Of a stretch of DNA of 64,000 nucleotides, positions 36,640 to 46,178 are shown one piece after another; position 1 is the first letter of the stretch; each line of letters starts with the position of its first letter. Both the position numbers and the translations under genes were made by a program. The stretch spans positions 1 to 64,000 of the forward strand of contig JAFZWK010000005.1 in assembly GCA_017617335.1 (NCBI GenBank), given 5' to 3'. This DNA comes from Bacteroidaceae bacterium (lineage in GTDB: Bacteria > Bacteroidota > Bacteroidia > Bacteroidales > Bacteroidaceae). The notes beneath the pieces were generated by a model. The model made no database searches and was not told where the DNA came from. It saw only the letters and a program-made list of their open reading frames with translations.

Positions 36640-37026
36640 ATGGAAGTAGTAAATGCATTAGGTCGCCGCAAGAGCGCCATCGCTCGCATTTATGTTAGCG
36701 AAGGAACAGGTAAGATTACCATCAACAAGAGAGACTTGGTTGATTACTTCCCCAGCACTATACTGCAGTATGTGGTTAAGCAACCTCTGAACACGTTGGA
36801 TGTTGCTGAGAAGTATGACATCAAGGTGAACCTGCAAGGTGGTGGTTTCACTGGTCAATCTCAGGCTCTGCGTCTGGCAATTGCCCGCGCATTGGTGAAG
36901 ATCAACGCTGAGGACAAGAAGGCCCTGCGTGCAGAAGGCTTCATGACTCGTGACAGTCGTGAGGTAGAGCGCAAGAAGCCAGGTCGTCCAAAGGCACGTC
37001 GTCGTTTCCAGTTCAGCAAGCGTTAA
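36640..37026 (+). CDS. rpsI: Ribosomal protein uS9
   Basis: This encodes 128 residues with GRRKSAIARIYV at the start and the basic tail RPKARRRFQFSKR that reaches toward the P-site tRNA. It is cotranscribed with rplM. Length and termini are normal for the family. Confidence 0.97.
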   Translation: MEVVNALGRRKSAIARIYVSEGTGKITINKRDLVDYFPSTILQYVVKQPLNTLDVAEKYDIKVNLQGGGFTGQSQALRLAIARALVKINAEDKKALRAEGFMTRDSREVERKKPGRPKARRRFQFSKR

Positions 37027-37121
37027 TATACAGATTTGCTGTTCTCTGCCTTCTACCTTATTTATTTTATTATGGTGTTGCAGAGATATTTGGAAAGAAT
37101 CGGCAAAAAGTTTAGTATCTA

Positions 37122-37174
37122 AACCCTTTCGACTTCGGCTATCAGAGAGATGAACGGCGAATTACCAGAGGGTT
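37122..37174 (+). promoter_or_regulatory. Possible structured leader before rpsB
   Basis: AACCCT (37122-37127) can pair with AGGGTT (37169-37174) around a roughly 41-base insert, in the 208-base gap before rpsB. It could be a ribosomal-protein autoregulatory leader. The pairing is short and the role is inference. Confidence 0.3.
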
Positions 37175-37234
37175 GGTTCTAATCAGAAAGAATACAAAAA
37201 GAAAGTAAACAAACAAAAAAAAGAAAAGAACAAG

Positions 37235-38098
37235 ATGTCAAGAACAAATTTTGATACATTGTTGGAGGCTGGATGTCATTTCGGCCACCTGAAGAGAAAG
37301 TGGAATCCCGCTATGGCTCCTTACATTTTCATGGAGCGCAATGGCATTCATATCCTGGATCTGCACAAGACCGTCGTTAAGCTCGACGAGGCTGCAGAGG
37401 CTATGAAGCAGATTGCAAAGAGCGGCAAGAAAATCCTCTTTGTTGCTACTAAGAAGCAAGCAAAGCAGATCGTGGCTGACAAGGCTACCTCTGTGAACAT
37501 GCCCTACGTGATCGAGCGTTGGCCTGGCGGTATGCTGACCAACTTCCCCACCATCCGTAAGGCTGTGAAGAAAATGGCCAATATTGACAAACTGACTGCT
37601 GACGGTACCTTTGGCAACCTGAGTAAGCGTGAGATCCTGCAGATCACTCGCCAGCGTGCTAAACTGGAGAAGAACCTGGGTTCTATTGCTGACTTGACTC
37701 GTCTGCCTGCTGCTCTTTTCGTTGTTGACGTATTGAAGGAGCAGATTTCCGTACGCGAGGCTAATCGCTTGGGTATCCCCGTATTCGGTATCGTTGACAC
37801 CAACTCAAATCCTGACAATATCGATTTCGTAATTCCTGCCAACGATGATGCCAGCAAAAGCATCGAGGTTATCCTGGATGTTTGCTGTGCTGCAATTGCA
37901 GAGGGTATCGAGGAGCGTAAGGCTGAGAAGGTTGATGCCGAGGCAGCTGCTGAACAGGAAGACCAGCCCGTAAAGAGAGGCCGTCGCAGTGGTAAGGCTC
38001 GCGAGGAAGAAGAAGTTGCAGAGACTCCCGTAGAGGCAGAGGCTCCCGCTGAAGAAGAGACTTCCGAAGCACCTGCAGAAGAGGCTGACGCTGAGTAA
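37235..38098 (+). CDS. rpsB: Ribosomal protein uS2
   Basis: This encodes 287 residues. The uS2 core (about 1-225) has GCHFGHLKRKWNP, FVATKKQAK and GIVDTNSNPDNIDFVIPAND. The last 60 or so residues are an Ala/Glu-rich acidic tail, a common extension in Bacteroidetes. It is followed by tsf, the usual rpsB-tsf order. Confidence 0.97.
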   Translation: MSRTNFDTLLEAGCHFGHLKRKWNPAMAPYIFMERNGIHILDLHKTVVKLDEAAEAMKQIAKSGKKILFVATKKQAKQIVADKATSVNMPYVIERWPGGMLTNFPTIRKAVKKMANIDKLTADGTFGNLSKREILQITRQRAKLEKNLGSIADLTRLPAALFVVDVLKEQISVREANRLGIPVFGIVDTNSNPDNIDFVIPANDDASKSIEVILDVCCAAIAEGIEERKAEKVDAEAAAEQEDQPVKRGRRSGKAREEEEVAETPVEAEAPAEEETSEAPAEEADAE

Positions 38099-38130
38099 TC
38101 ATAATAAAAACATCAATTAAAAACAACTTT

Positions 38131-38191
38131 TCTCTCATGACTGAACCTTGAAGGGCAGTTTCCCTTCCGAGCAAGTCAGGGGAGAGCAAAA
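38131..38191 (+). promoter_or_regulatory. Structured rpsB-tsf intergenic hairpin
   Basis: CTCTC-A-TGACT can pair with AGTCA-GGG-GAGAG, with an inner GAAGGG/CCCTTC hairpin. The structure ends just before the tsf start. It could tune tsf expression relative to rpsB, as a partial terminator, a processing site or a translational control. Edge coordinates are approximate. Confidence 0.45.
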
Positions 38192-38205
38192 AATATTTGT
38201 ACGAT

Positions 38206-39195
38206 ATGGACGTTACAATGACTGATATCAAAAAGCTCCGTGAGATGACTGGAGCTGGTTTGGCTGACTGCAAGAAGGCTTTGGCTGAATCTGAGAATTT
38301 CGACGGTGCTATTGCATATCTTCGCGAGAAGGGTAAGGCTGTTGCTGCTAAGCGCAGTGACCGCGAGGCTTCTGAAGGTTGTGTTCTGGTAAAGACAGAG
38401 AATGGGTTTGGTGCCATCATTGCTTTGAAGTGCGAGACCGACTTTGTTGCCAACAATGCTGATTTCATTGCTTTGACAAAGCAGATTCTGGATGCAGCTG
38501 TTGCCGCCAAGGCTAAGACTTTGGATGAGGTGAAGGCTCTCACTCTGGATGGTGTTACCATCGCTGATGCTGTGGTTAACCGCAGTGGTATCACTGGTGA
38601 AAAGATGGAGTTGGATGGTTATTGTGTTATCGAGGCAGAGAACATCTACACCTATAATCACATGAACCGCAACGGCCTGTGCACTATGGTTGCTTTGAAC
38701 AAAGATGTTGATCCCTCTGTAGGTAAGAATGTTGCCATGCAGATTGCCAGTGCTGCTCCTGTTGCCATTGATGAGACAGGTGTACCCCAGTCTGTTAAGG
38801 ACAACGAAATAGCTGTTGCTATCGAGAAGACAAAGGCTGAGCAGGTTCAGAAGGCTGTAGAGGCTGCTATCAAGAAGGCTGGCTACAACCCCGCTCACTT
38901 TGATTCTGAGGATCACATGGAGAGCAACCAGACCAAGGGTTGGATTACAGCCGAGGATGTTGCTGCTGTTAAGAAGATCATCGCTGAGGTTAGTGCTGAA
39001 AAGGCTGCAAACCTGAACGAAAACATGATTATGAACATCGCCAAGGGTCGTCTGAACAAGTTCTTGAAGGAGAATTGCTTGTTGAGCCAGGAGTACATCT
39101 GGGACAAGAATTTCACTGTTGCTTCTTATCTCCAGTCTGTAGACAAGGAGTTGACCGTTGTTGATTTCAAGCGTTTCACTCTCCGTGCAGAATAA
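38206..39195 (+). CDS. tsf: Translation elongation factor Ts
   Basis: I start at 38206 (MDVTMTDIKKLREMTGAG), the usual Bacteroidetes EF-Ts start, rather than the TTG at 38197. The 329-residue product has the UBA-like N-terminus with TGAGLADCKKAL and the core motif CETDFVA. It recycles EF-Tu-GDP to EF-Tu-GTP. It follows rpsB and is ended by a strong hairpin at 39226-39258. Confidence 0.96.
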   Translation: MDVTMTDIKKLREMTGAGLADCKKALAESENFDGAIAYLREKGKAVAAKRSDREASEGCVLVKTENGFGAIIALKCETDFVANNADFIALTKQILDAAVAAKAKTLDEVKALTLDGVTIADAVVNRSGITGEKMELDGYCVIEAENIYTYNHMNRNGLCTMVALNKDVDPSVGKNVAMQIASAAPVAIDETGVPQSVKDNEIAVAIEKTKAEQVQKAVEAAIKKAGYNPAHFDSEDHMESNQTKGWITAEDVAAVKKIIAEVSAEKAANLNENMIMNIAKGRLNKFLKENCLLSQEYIWDKNFTVASYLQSVDKELTVVDFKRFTLRAE

Positions 39196-39225
39196 GTAAG
39201 GCTTACAGATTACACACTTGATAGA

Positions 39226-39258
39226 GAAAAAGTGGACCTATTGGTTCACTTTTTTTTG
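39226..39258 (+). terminator. Rho-independent terminator after tsf
   Basis: AGTGGACC and GGTTCACT pair with one mismatch around a short loop, with flanking A-run and T-run. It lies 30 bases after the tsf stop. Confidence 0.8.
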
Positions 39259-39288
39259 TGTGTATTTGCGCTCTTCACTCGTTTTCCG

Positions 39289-39371
39289 TAACTTTGACTT
39301 CGTCGAAGTTTCTCCCGCTCGAGAAAACTCAAAAACATTCTTGGTTTTCTGCTCGCTTATTCGTAACTTTG
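39289..39371 (+). promoter_or_regulatory. Two TAACTTTG boxes upstream of the FAH-family gene
   Basis: TAACTTTG occurs at 39289-39296 and again at 39364-39371, each preceded by a GTTTTC-containing segment, 75 bases apart. The downstream box is 18 bases before the start codon. Tandem promoters are likely. Confidence 0.5.
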
Positions 39372-39389
39372 GACCGATTTTAGAAGAAA

Positions 39390-40007
39390 ATGAAGATATT
39401 TGGTATAGGAATGAACTATGTGGAGCACAATAAAGAGCTCGATGGTTCGTTATATAAACCAGAGGCACCCGTGATTTTCACCAAGGCTGACTCTGCGCTG
39501 CTAAGCGGTGGGAAACCCTTTTTCATCCCTTCGTATACCCAGCAGTGTGACTACGAGACAGAATTGGTGGTTCGCATCAGTCACTTGGGCAGAAGCATTC
39601 CTCAGCGGTTTGCTCATCGCTACTACCAGGAAGTGACGGTGGGGATCGATTTCACAGCACGTGATATCCAGCGTAGTTTACGTCAGAAGGGACTTCCCTG
39701 GGATCTGTGCAAAGGGTTTGACGGAAGTGCTGTAGTGGGCGACTTCATTCCTTTGGACCAGTTGGGTGGCGTGCAGAATCTGCACTTCCATCTGGATATA
39801 AATGGAAAGACTGTGCAACAAGGATTTACTGGTGATATGCTCTACAAAGTGGATGAACTGGTGAGCTACATCAGTCAGTTCTTCACTCTGAAAACAGGCG
39901 ACCTGATATACACTGGTACTCCAGTAGGTGTGGGCCCCGTTCATATCGATGACCATCTGGTGGGTTATCTGGAGGACAAAAAAGTGATGGAGTTTAATGT
40001 GAAATAG
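39390..40007 (+). CDS. Fumarylacetoacetate hydrolase-family protein
   Basis: This encodes 205 residues with GIGMNYVEHNKE, FTKADSAL, DYETELVVRI, GIDFTARDIQ and TGTPVGVGPV. These match the FAH fold, including the acidic metal-site residues. Members hydrolyse or decarboxylate acylpyruvate-type compounds; the short form is often an acylpyruvase or oxaloacetate decarboxylase. The exact substrate is not known. porU follows 46 bases downstream. Confidence 0.88.
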   Translation: MKIFGIGMNYVEHNKELDGSLYKPEAPVIFTKADSALLSGGKPFFIPSYTQQCDYETELVVRISHLGRSIPQRFAHRYYQEVTVGIDFTARDIQRSLRQKGLPWDLCKGFDGSAVVGDFIPLDQLGGVQNLHFHLDINGKTVQQGFTGDMLYKVDELVSYISQFFTLKTGDLIYTGTPVGVGPVHIDDHLVGYLEDKKVMEFNVK

Positions 40008-40053
40008 AAGATGTGCTTGCTGCGATGACAATAACGTGGAGAAAAAAGATGCG

Positions 40054-43000
40054 ATGAAGAGATACATTACATACATACTGTTGCTTTTGGTGATTCTTCC
40101 CTCCTCAGGAAGAGCATCGACAAAGGAAGAAACAGAGAAAGCGAAGTCCACCTTTACTACCCTCGACTGGACGGAGCTGCAGATAGATTCGATGCTGCCT
40201 ATCTATACTGAGGTGGTTCCCTTGGAGACTGATTACCGTTTCTATGACTATGTTGTTCTGTTGGAATACCCTGAGTATGGTTCGCTCAACAAGGCTGAGG
40301 AGAAGATTGTAGAGCAATTCAAAGAAAGGGTAGGTGAAACTATCAAGGTGGAGACTCACGTGGGTGTGGATCGTCGTCAAGGTTTTTTGGACATCTCCTT
40401 CATCCCCATTATCCGTAGGGATGGAGCCTATAAGAAACTCCTCAGTTGCCGAATCACCATTCAAGCCAATCCCAAAGCCTCTGTGCCTCGCAAGGTTCCC
40501 TCCAGTTCATCTCGCTACGCAGATCATTCTGTCTTGAGTAGTGGTACTTGGGTAAAGATCAGCATCACAGAGGATGGCATCTACAGCTTGACTCGCAGTA
40601 GCTTGCGGAGAATGGGATTCTCGAATCCAGACAAGGTTCATCTCTATGGTTATGGTGGTTATCGACAAAACGAGTTGATAGATGCTGACAAGGACTTCGA
40701 TGATTTGGAGGAAATCCCTCTTTACAAGCAAGGCGACAACTTACTCTTCTGGGGTAATGGCTTGACTTACTGGAACGGCAATACTCGGGTGGTGAATCAC
40801 TATGCTAATCAGGCTTGCTATTTCTTGACGGAAGGAAATTCTAATACTATCATAGAGGCCATAGCACAATCTGATGGGACAGCCGATACTATCTATACGA
40901 CCTTCCCGTCACATGTACTCTATGAGAAAGACGAATATGCGTGGTACTGGGGTGGAAGGAATCTCTATGAGAATGTCAACTATGGAAGCAGCAATTCCCA
41001 TACTTACAAGTTGACTACCTCCAATTCGGCAGGCAACGAACTGCTGACTGTTAGTTTCTCGGCTGGAGCCAGCAAAGAGACTATCCTCCAGACCAACGTG
41101 AATGGGGCAGACATGAAGGAAACAATGTCAATGCCAGCTCTTAGTAAGTATACTTATGCCACTCTTGCCAGCCGAACATTCGATGTAAGCAAGTTGGCAG
41201 ATGGAAACAGTTGGACTGTACGTCTGACCAGCACTTCGGGCAATGATGCCCGATTGGATTATCTGGCCCTCCATTATGACAGAAAGATTGTTCCCACCAA
41301 CGAGGAGGGTTTTGTCGCCTTTTCTCAGACTGGTAATGCAATTTCAGAATTTGATATCATCTGTGACCCAAACAATGTTCAGGTGATGAGAGTGGGACAA
41401 CGAAACGATCCTGCCGTTTTGATCAAAGGAACTGCCAAGGATGGCAACATATTGAGCATTACTGTGGATGACCCTACTCGTCGTTATGTGGCTTTCGACA
41501 CAACTCATAACTTTCCTGAACCTACTTATGTGGGTACGATTGAGAATCAAGATCTGCATTCCTTGGATAGTTTGGATATGGTCATCATCATCCCTACGAG
41601 TGGAAAAATGAAGCAGCAGGCCCAGCGCTTGGCGGCTGCTCATCTTTATTATGACAGTTTGCGGGTAGGTATTGTTCGTGCTGATCAAATATATAATGAA
41701 TTCAGCAGTGGAACACCTGATGCCACAGCTTATCGACGTCTGATGAAGATGCTTTACGATCGAGCTGAAACGGAAACTGATGCTCCCCGTTATTTGCTCC
41801 TGATGGGCGATGCTGCATGGGATAACCGTATGGTGAGTACAGCTTGGCGAAGTTATAAACCTGATGACTATTTGCTTTGCTACGAGAGTGAAAACAGTTA
41901 CAGCGATACCCGCTGCTACGTAATGGAAGATTACTTTGGCTTGCTCGATGATGGTGAAGGAGGTAAATTGCTTCGAGATAAAACAGACCTTGGCGTGGGA
42001 CGTTTCCCTGTGACATCTGCTTCAGAAGCTAAGATTATAGTGGACAAGACTATCAACTACATGAGTCGCCAGAATGCTGGCAGTTGGAAGAATGTTGTTT
42101 GCATGATGGGTGATGATGGAGACGAGAATGAGCACATGAAATATTGCGATGACGTGGCAAAACGCATCAAATCAAATAATCCTGAAATAGAGATCCGTAA
42201 AGTAATGTGGGATGCCTATACTCGCGTAAGTACTGCGCGAAGCAATACCTATCCTGAGGTGGAGGCTTTGTTGGCCAAACAGATGAAGGAAGGTGCTCTG
42301 GTGATGAACTATACTGGACACGCCAGCACTTATACCTTATCTCATGAATTTGTTCTGAATCTTGAGGATTTCGAAGCCTTCAAGAGCAGCAATCTTCCCC
42401 TTTGGGTCACTGCAGCTTGCGACGTGATGCCTTTCGATGGTCAGTCTGCCAACATCGGTGAGACGGCTGTATTGAACCCGGGAGGTTCCGCAGTGGCTTT
42501 CTATGGGACCACACGTACTGTATATGCTAACCAGAATTTAACGATGAACCGCTTTTTCATGAAATATCTTTTTGGCGTAGATGATCATGGGGTACGTTAT
42601 CGTTTGGGTGATGCGATTCGTTTGGCCAAGAGAGACATTATTACAGATGGTTTTGAATCAGGATTTGAGGAGAATAAGCTGCATTATGCCTTATTGGGTG
42701 ATCCAGCTTTGGTGATGGGGGCTCCATTGCAACGTGTCGTGTTGGACAGTATCAACGGTCAGGTCGTCTCCAGCGAGAATCCCATTGGGTTGAAGGCTGG
42801 CAGTAAAGTGAATATGAGTGGACACATCGAGGACAATGAAGGTAATGTGCTTCCTGATTTCCAAGGAGTTCTCTCTGCTCGTGTTTACGACAGCGAGGAA
42901 ACTGTGACATGTAAAAACAATGCAAAAGCTTCCACTCCCTTTACTTTCTTAAGTCGTGAAGATGTTCTCTATAATGCTCAAGACAGTATCCTGGATGGCA

Positions 43001-43818
43001 AGTTTGAACTTGCTTTCACTGTGCCTGTGGACATCAATTATAGTGACGAGAGAGGGCGTATCGTCTTTTATGCCATCAATGATGCTAAGACTGTGGAGGC
43101 CAATGGATACAGCGAGGACTTCAATCTGGGTGGTGTAAGCGATGAACTTGATACCGATACCATCTCTCCTTTCATCTATGCCTATCTTAACAATGAGGAC
43201 TTCCAAGATGGTGACGAAGTGAACTCAGAACCATATTTCGTGGCTTTACTGCAGGATGAGAGTGGAATAAATGTGAGCGGAAATGGAATCGGCCACGACT
43301 TGATACTTTGTGTGGATGGACGGGCCGACCGTACCTATAATCTGAATGATAACTACGTGGTTGACTTTGGAAATCCTACCCGTGGAGTTGTTACTTATAC
43401 CATTCCTACCTTGGAAGCAGGTCCTCACTCGCTTACCTTCCGTGCATGGGATGTACTGAACAACACGAGTTCCATTTCGATGAATTTTGTGGTGAATCCT
43501 GGCATGAAGCCTGAGTTGCTGCAACTGACGGCTAATCCCAATCCTGCGGTCACCAACACCAACTTCCTGATTACTTATGATCGGCCTGGTTCAGAATGCA
43601 CTTTCACCATTGATGTTTTTGACTTCATGGGGCGTAAATTATGGACTCAGAGCGAAACGGGAAACAGTAGTGGACTTTACGTGATACCCTGGAACTTGAC
43701 AACCGGATCAGGTGGTAGGGTGGGCACAGGTATCTATCTCTATCGTTGTACCTTGCAGTGTGGTGAGAGCAAAGAAGTGTCAAAAACTCAAAAAATCATT
43801 GTTTTGAACAATAAATAG
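40054..43818 (+). CDS. porU: PorU, type IX secretion sortase
   Basis: I start at 40054 (MKRYITYILLLLVILPSSG), which gives a clean signal peptide. The 1254-residue product has a gingipain-like C25 protease domain, with His756 in NYTGHAS and Cys789 in TAACDVMPFDG. The C-terminus (GRKLWTQSE, GTGIYLYRCTLQ) is itself a sorting-type domain, as in known PorU. PorU removes cargo C-terminal domains and attaches proteins to the surface. porV follows after 24 bases, the conserved order. Confidence 0.93.
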   Translation: MKRYITYILLLLVILPSSGRASTKEETEKAKSTFTTLDWTELQIDSMLPIYTEVVPLETDYRFYDYVVLLEYPEYGSLNKAEEKIVEQFKERVGETIKVETHVGVDRRQGFLDISFIPIIRRDGAYKKLLSCRITIQANPKASVPRKVPSSSSRYADHSVLSSGTWVKISITEDGIYSLTRSSLRRMGFSNPDKVHLYGYGGYRQNELIDADKDFDDLEEIPLYKQGDNLLFWGNGLTYWNGNTRVVNHYANQACYFLTEGNSNTIIEAIAQSDGTADTIYTTFPSHVLYEKDEYAWYWGGRNLYENVNYGSSNSHTYKLTTSNSAGNELLTVSFSAGASKETILQTNVNGADMKETMSMPALSKYTYATLASRTFDVSKLADGNSWTVRLTSTSGNDARLDYLALHYDRKIVPTNEEGFVAFSQTGNAISEFDIICDPNNVQVMRVGQRNDPAVLIKGTAKDGNILSITVDDPTRRYVAFDTTHNFPEPTYVGTIENQDLHSLDSLDMVIIIPTSGKMKQQAQRLAAAHLYYDSLRVGIVRADQIYNEFSSGTPDATAYRRLMKMLYDRAETETDAPRYLLLMGDAAWDNRMVSTAWRSYKPDDYLLCYESENSYSDTRCYVMEDYFGLLDDGEGGKLLRDKTDLGVGRFPVTSASEAKIIVDKTINYMSRQNAGSWKNVVCMMGDDGDENEHMKYCDDVAKRIKSNNPEIEIRKVMWDAYTRVSTARSNTYPEVEALLAKQMKEGALVMNYTGHASTYTLSHEFVLNLEDFEAFKSSNLPLWVTAACDVMPFDGQSANIGETAVLNPGGSAVAFYGTTRTVYANQNLTMNRFFMKYLFGVDDHGVRYRLGDAIRLAKRDIITDGFESGFEENKLHYALLGDPALVMGAPLQRVVLDSINGQVVSSENPIGLKAGSKVNMSGHIEDNEGNVLPDFQGVLSARVYDSEETVTCKNNAKASTPFTFLSREDVLYNAQDSILDGKFELAFTVPVDINYSDERGRIVFYAINDAKTVEANGYSEDFNLGGVSDELDTDTISPFIYAYLNNEDFQDGDEVNSEPYFVALLQDESGINVSGNGIGHDLILCVDGRADRTYNLNDNYVVDFGNPTRGVVTYTIPTLEAGPHSLTFRAWDVLNNTSSISMNFVVNPGMKPELLQLTANPNPAVTNTNFLITYDRPGSECTFTIDVFDFMGRKLWTQSETGNSSGLYVIPWNLTTGSGGRVGTGIYLYRCTLQCGESKEVSKTQKIIVLNNK

Positions 43819-43842
43819 GACTCATGTGAGTTAATATAGTAT

Positions 43843-45024
43843 ATGGATACAAAAAATTTTCGTAATATATTTTTCCTGATAGCTTTTCTCGTGATGGGAA
43901 CTCTTGCAACGAGAGCACAGGATAAGAAGAACATGTTCAACCCTGTGAATACCAGTGTGACCTCTCTTGCTATTGCTCCCGATGCTCGAGCAGGTGCTAT
44001 GGGTGACGTGGGTGGTGCCACCGAGGCAGACGTGAATTCTCAGTACTGGAATCCCGCCAAGTATCCTTTCAATATCGGTCGTGCAGGCGTGGCTGTCAGT
44101 TATACCCCTTGGTTGCGTAAGTTGGTCAACGATATCAATCTTGCAAACATGACGGGTTTTTATCGAATTGGTGATTATTCCGCCTTCAGTGCATCACTAC
44201 GTTTCTTCAGTCTCGGCGAAGTGTTCCTGAGCGATATGGAGGACATGACCATCAATCCCTATGAGATGGCCATCGATGCTGGTTACAGTCGAATGTTGAG
44301 TGAATGTTTCTCAATGGGTGTAAACATGCGTTTTATCTACTCTGATATCAAGTATGACTATACGGCTGAGAGCAGTGCCGGTAAGGCTTTCGCGGCAGAT
44401 ATTGCCTTATATCGTCTGGGTTATTTCATGGCTGGTAGCCGCGAGTGCAGTTTTGGATGGGGTTTGAACATCAGCAACATTGGTTCCAAAATTTCCTATG
44501 GAGGCGATGATAATTCCGAGTTCATTCCCACCAACTTGCGTCTGGGTATGAACTTCACTGTACCCTTCAACGAGTACAACAAGTTTAGTGTAGCTGCCGA
44601 TGTTAACAAGATGTTGGTGCCTACTTATCCCAAGCAGGAGACAGATGAGCCCGATAATGACTACGAGGACCGTGTGCAGCGTGATTACTATGATATTTCG
44701 CCCATTGCAGGTATATTCAAGAGTTTCTATGATGCTCCCAATGGATTCAAGGAGGAGATGCAGGAGATTCAATGGAGTCTGGGTGCCGAGTATACCTACA
44801 ATGACCGTTTCATGCTGCGCGGAGGTTATCACCATGAGGCTGCCAACAAGGGTAATCGTAAATATTTCACCGTTGGTGCCGGTTTCCACATGAGTGTCTT
44901 TTCGGTGGATGCAGCCTATGTCTTCAGTACCAGTCAAACCAATCCTTTGGATCAGACCATGCGTTTTACACTCGGTTTTGATCTGGATGGTATCAAGGAC
45001 CTTTTCAGTACGAGAAGAAGATAA
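43843..45024 (+). CDS. porV: PorV, type IX secretion outer-membrane protein
   Basis: This encodes 393 residues with a signal peptide (1-25) and a FadL-like outer-membrane beta-barrel. SLAIAPDARAGAMGDVGGAT and SQYWNPAKYPF are typical PorV motifs. PorV shuttles cargo from the translocon to PorU. The gene pairs with porU and converges on ispF, with 15 bases between stops. Confidence 0.93.
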   Translation: MDTKNFRNIFFLIAFLVMGTLATRAQDKKNMFNPVNTSVTSLAIAPDARAGAMGDVGGATEADVNSQYWNPAKYPFNIGRAGVAVSYTPWLRKLVNDINLANMTGFYRIGDYSAFSASLRFFSLGEVFLSDMEDMTINPYEMAIDAGYSRMLSECFSMGVNMRFIYSDIKYDYTAESSAGKAFAADIALYRLGYFMAGSRECSFGWGLNISNIGSKISYGGDDNSEFIPTNLRLGMNFTVPFNEYNKFSVAADVNKMLVPTYPKQETDEPDNDYEDRVQRDYYDISPIAGIFKSFYDAPNGFKEEMQEIQWSLGAEYTYNDRFMLRGGYHHEAANKGNRKYFTVGAGFHMSVFSVDAAYVFSTSQTNPLDQTMRFTLGFDLDGIKDLFSTRRR

Positions 45025-45039
45025 GGGTAATTCTTTATG

Positions 45040-45519
45040 TTAAGGCTTTTGTATCAGTACTACTGCGTAAGCTGATATACCTTCCTCTCGGCCTGTGAAG
45101 CCCAATTTCTCTGTAGTGGTAGCTTTTATGCTTACATCGTCAATATCAATTTCCATTACCTTGGCAAGGCATTCCTGCATGGCTGGGATGTGGGCTTTCA
45201 ACTTGGGTCGCTCGGCACAGACGGTAGCATCAATGTTGCCTACATGATAACCTTTAGTGGCTACCAGCTCTATGGTCTTACGTAGCAGAATCTTACTATC
45301 GATATTGAGGAACTTGTCGCTGTTGTCGGGGAAGTGATAACCGATGTCGCGCATATTGGCGGCACCTAATATGGCATCGCATATTGCGTGAATCACAACG
45401 TCAGCATCGCTGTGACCTTCCAATCCCAATGTGTGATCCACTTTGATGCCTCCAAGCCATAGGTCGCGTCCTTCCACCAATCGATGGACATCATACCCCA
45501 TTCCTACTCTTATTCTCAT
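45040..45519 (-). CDS. ispF: 2-C-methyl-D-erythritol 2,4-cyclodiphosphate synthase
   Basis: I start at 45519 (MRIRVGMGYDVHRL). The 159-residue product has the metal ligands Asp10 and His12 in GYDVHRL, EGHSDADVVIHA and TTEKLGFTGR. It makes the cyclodiphosphate of the MEP isoprenoid pathway. dxr of the same pathway is at 51545. It is the last gene of a minus-strand cluster and lies 8 bases after the MORN gene. Confidence 0.95.
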   Translation of the reverse strand: MRIRVGMGYDVHRLVEGRDLWLGGIKVDHTLGLEGHSDADVVIHAICDAILGAANMRDIGYHFPDNSDKFLNIDSKILLRKTIELVATKGYHVGNIDATVCAERPKLKAHIPAMQECLAKVMEIDIDDVSIKATTTEKLGFTGREEGISAYAVVLIQKP

Positions 45520-45527
45520 TGTCTCAG

Positions 45528-46178
45528 TTATCTTTGTTTGATGGATATTACACGTATGGCTTGTTCTCCTTGCCATTCACCTGCAAAGATGCCACTCTCA
45601 GACGTGAAGAAGGCCCCGTAACCCCAACGCTGATCGTTACCGAATTCGCCAAACCAGAAATCACCATTGGGATAATAGTATATTCCGTAACCATGACGTT
45701 TCCCAAGATAGGTTTCACCCATATACCGCTCTCCGTTGGGATAGTCAATGGTTTGGAAACGATAAGCATTGATATCTTTGTCCTCCAGTGTATCTTTTTC
45801 TTTGCCTCGCAGGATGTATTCAATGTCCCCGCCTGCCATATTATAGGCAACATGATATTCGGGATCTCCTACTATGGAAACTCTGTTGGCAATGGTAATG
45901 CCGAAGAGGAGTTTGTTTTCACGGAACTTGCCTATTACACGGGAACCATCCAGATTGATAAGCATCCCATAACCATAAAGTTGGTTCAGGTTGTCTAATT
46001 GGCCCACGTATTGTCCGAATGCCGTATCAATGACTTTACTCTTATATTTGCTTATCTGGTCCAAGAAGATTTGTTCGTAGGCACTTGGTGCAATCTCATA
46101 CTTCTCGATGGGAGTAATTTGGGCAGAGCAATATAGTGCGCTGACTGCCAATATGGTGAAAAACAACGTCTTTTTCAT
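45528..46178 (-). CDS. Secreted MORN-repeat protein
   Basis: I start at 46178 (MKKTLFFTILAVSALYCSAQ), giving a signal peptide. The start overlaps the nadD stop by 4 bases (ATGA), so translation is probably coupled. The 216-residue product has MORN-type repeats (QLYGYGMLINLDG, YMGETYLGKRHGYGIYYYPNG, WFGEFGNDQRWGYG). Periplasmic or outer-membrane location is expected. Its link to NAD and isoprenoid genes is positional only; function is unknown. Confidence 0.78.
   Translation of the reverse strand: MKKTLFFTILAVSALYCSAQITPIEKYEIAPSAYEQIFLDQISKYKSKVIDTAFGQYVGQLDNLNQLYGYGMLINLDGSRVIGKFRENKLLFGITIANRVSIVGDPEYHVAYNMAGGDIEYILRGKEKDTLEDKDINAYRFQTIDYPNGERYMGETYLGKRHGYGIYYYPNGDFWFGEFGNDQRWGYGAFFTSESGIFAGEWQGEQAIRVISIKQR

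Noticed and set aside
38197-38205. TTG start for tsf at 38197
   Set aside because: ATG at 38206 gives the normal EF-Ts N-terminus; the extra three codons look like leader sequence.
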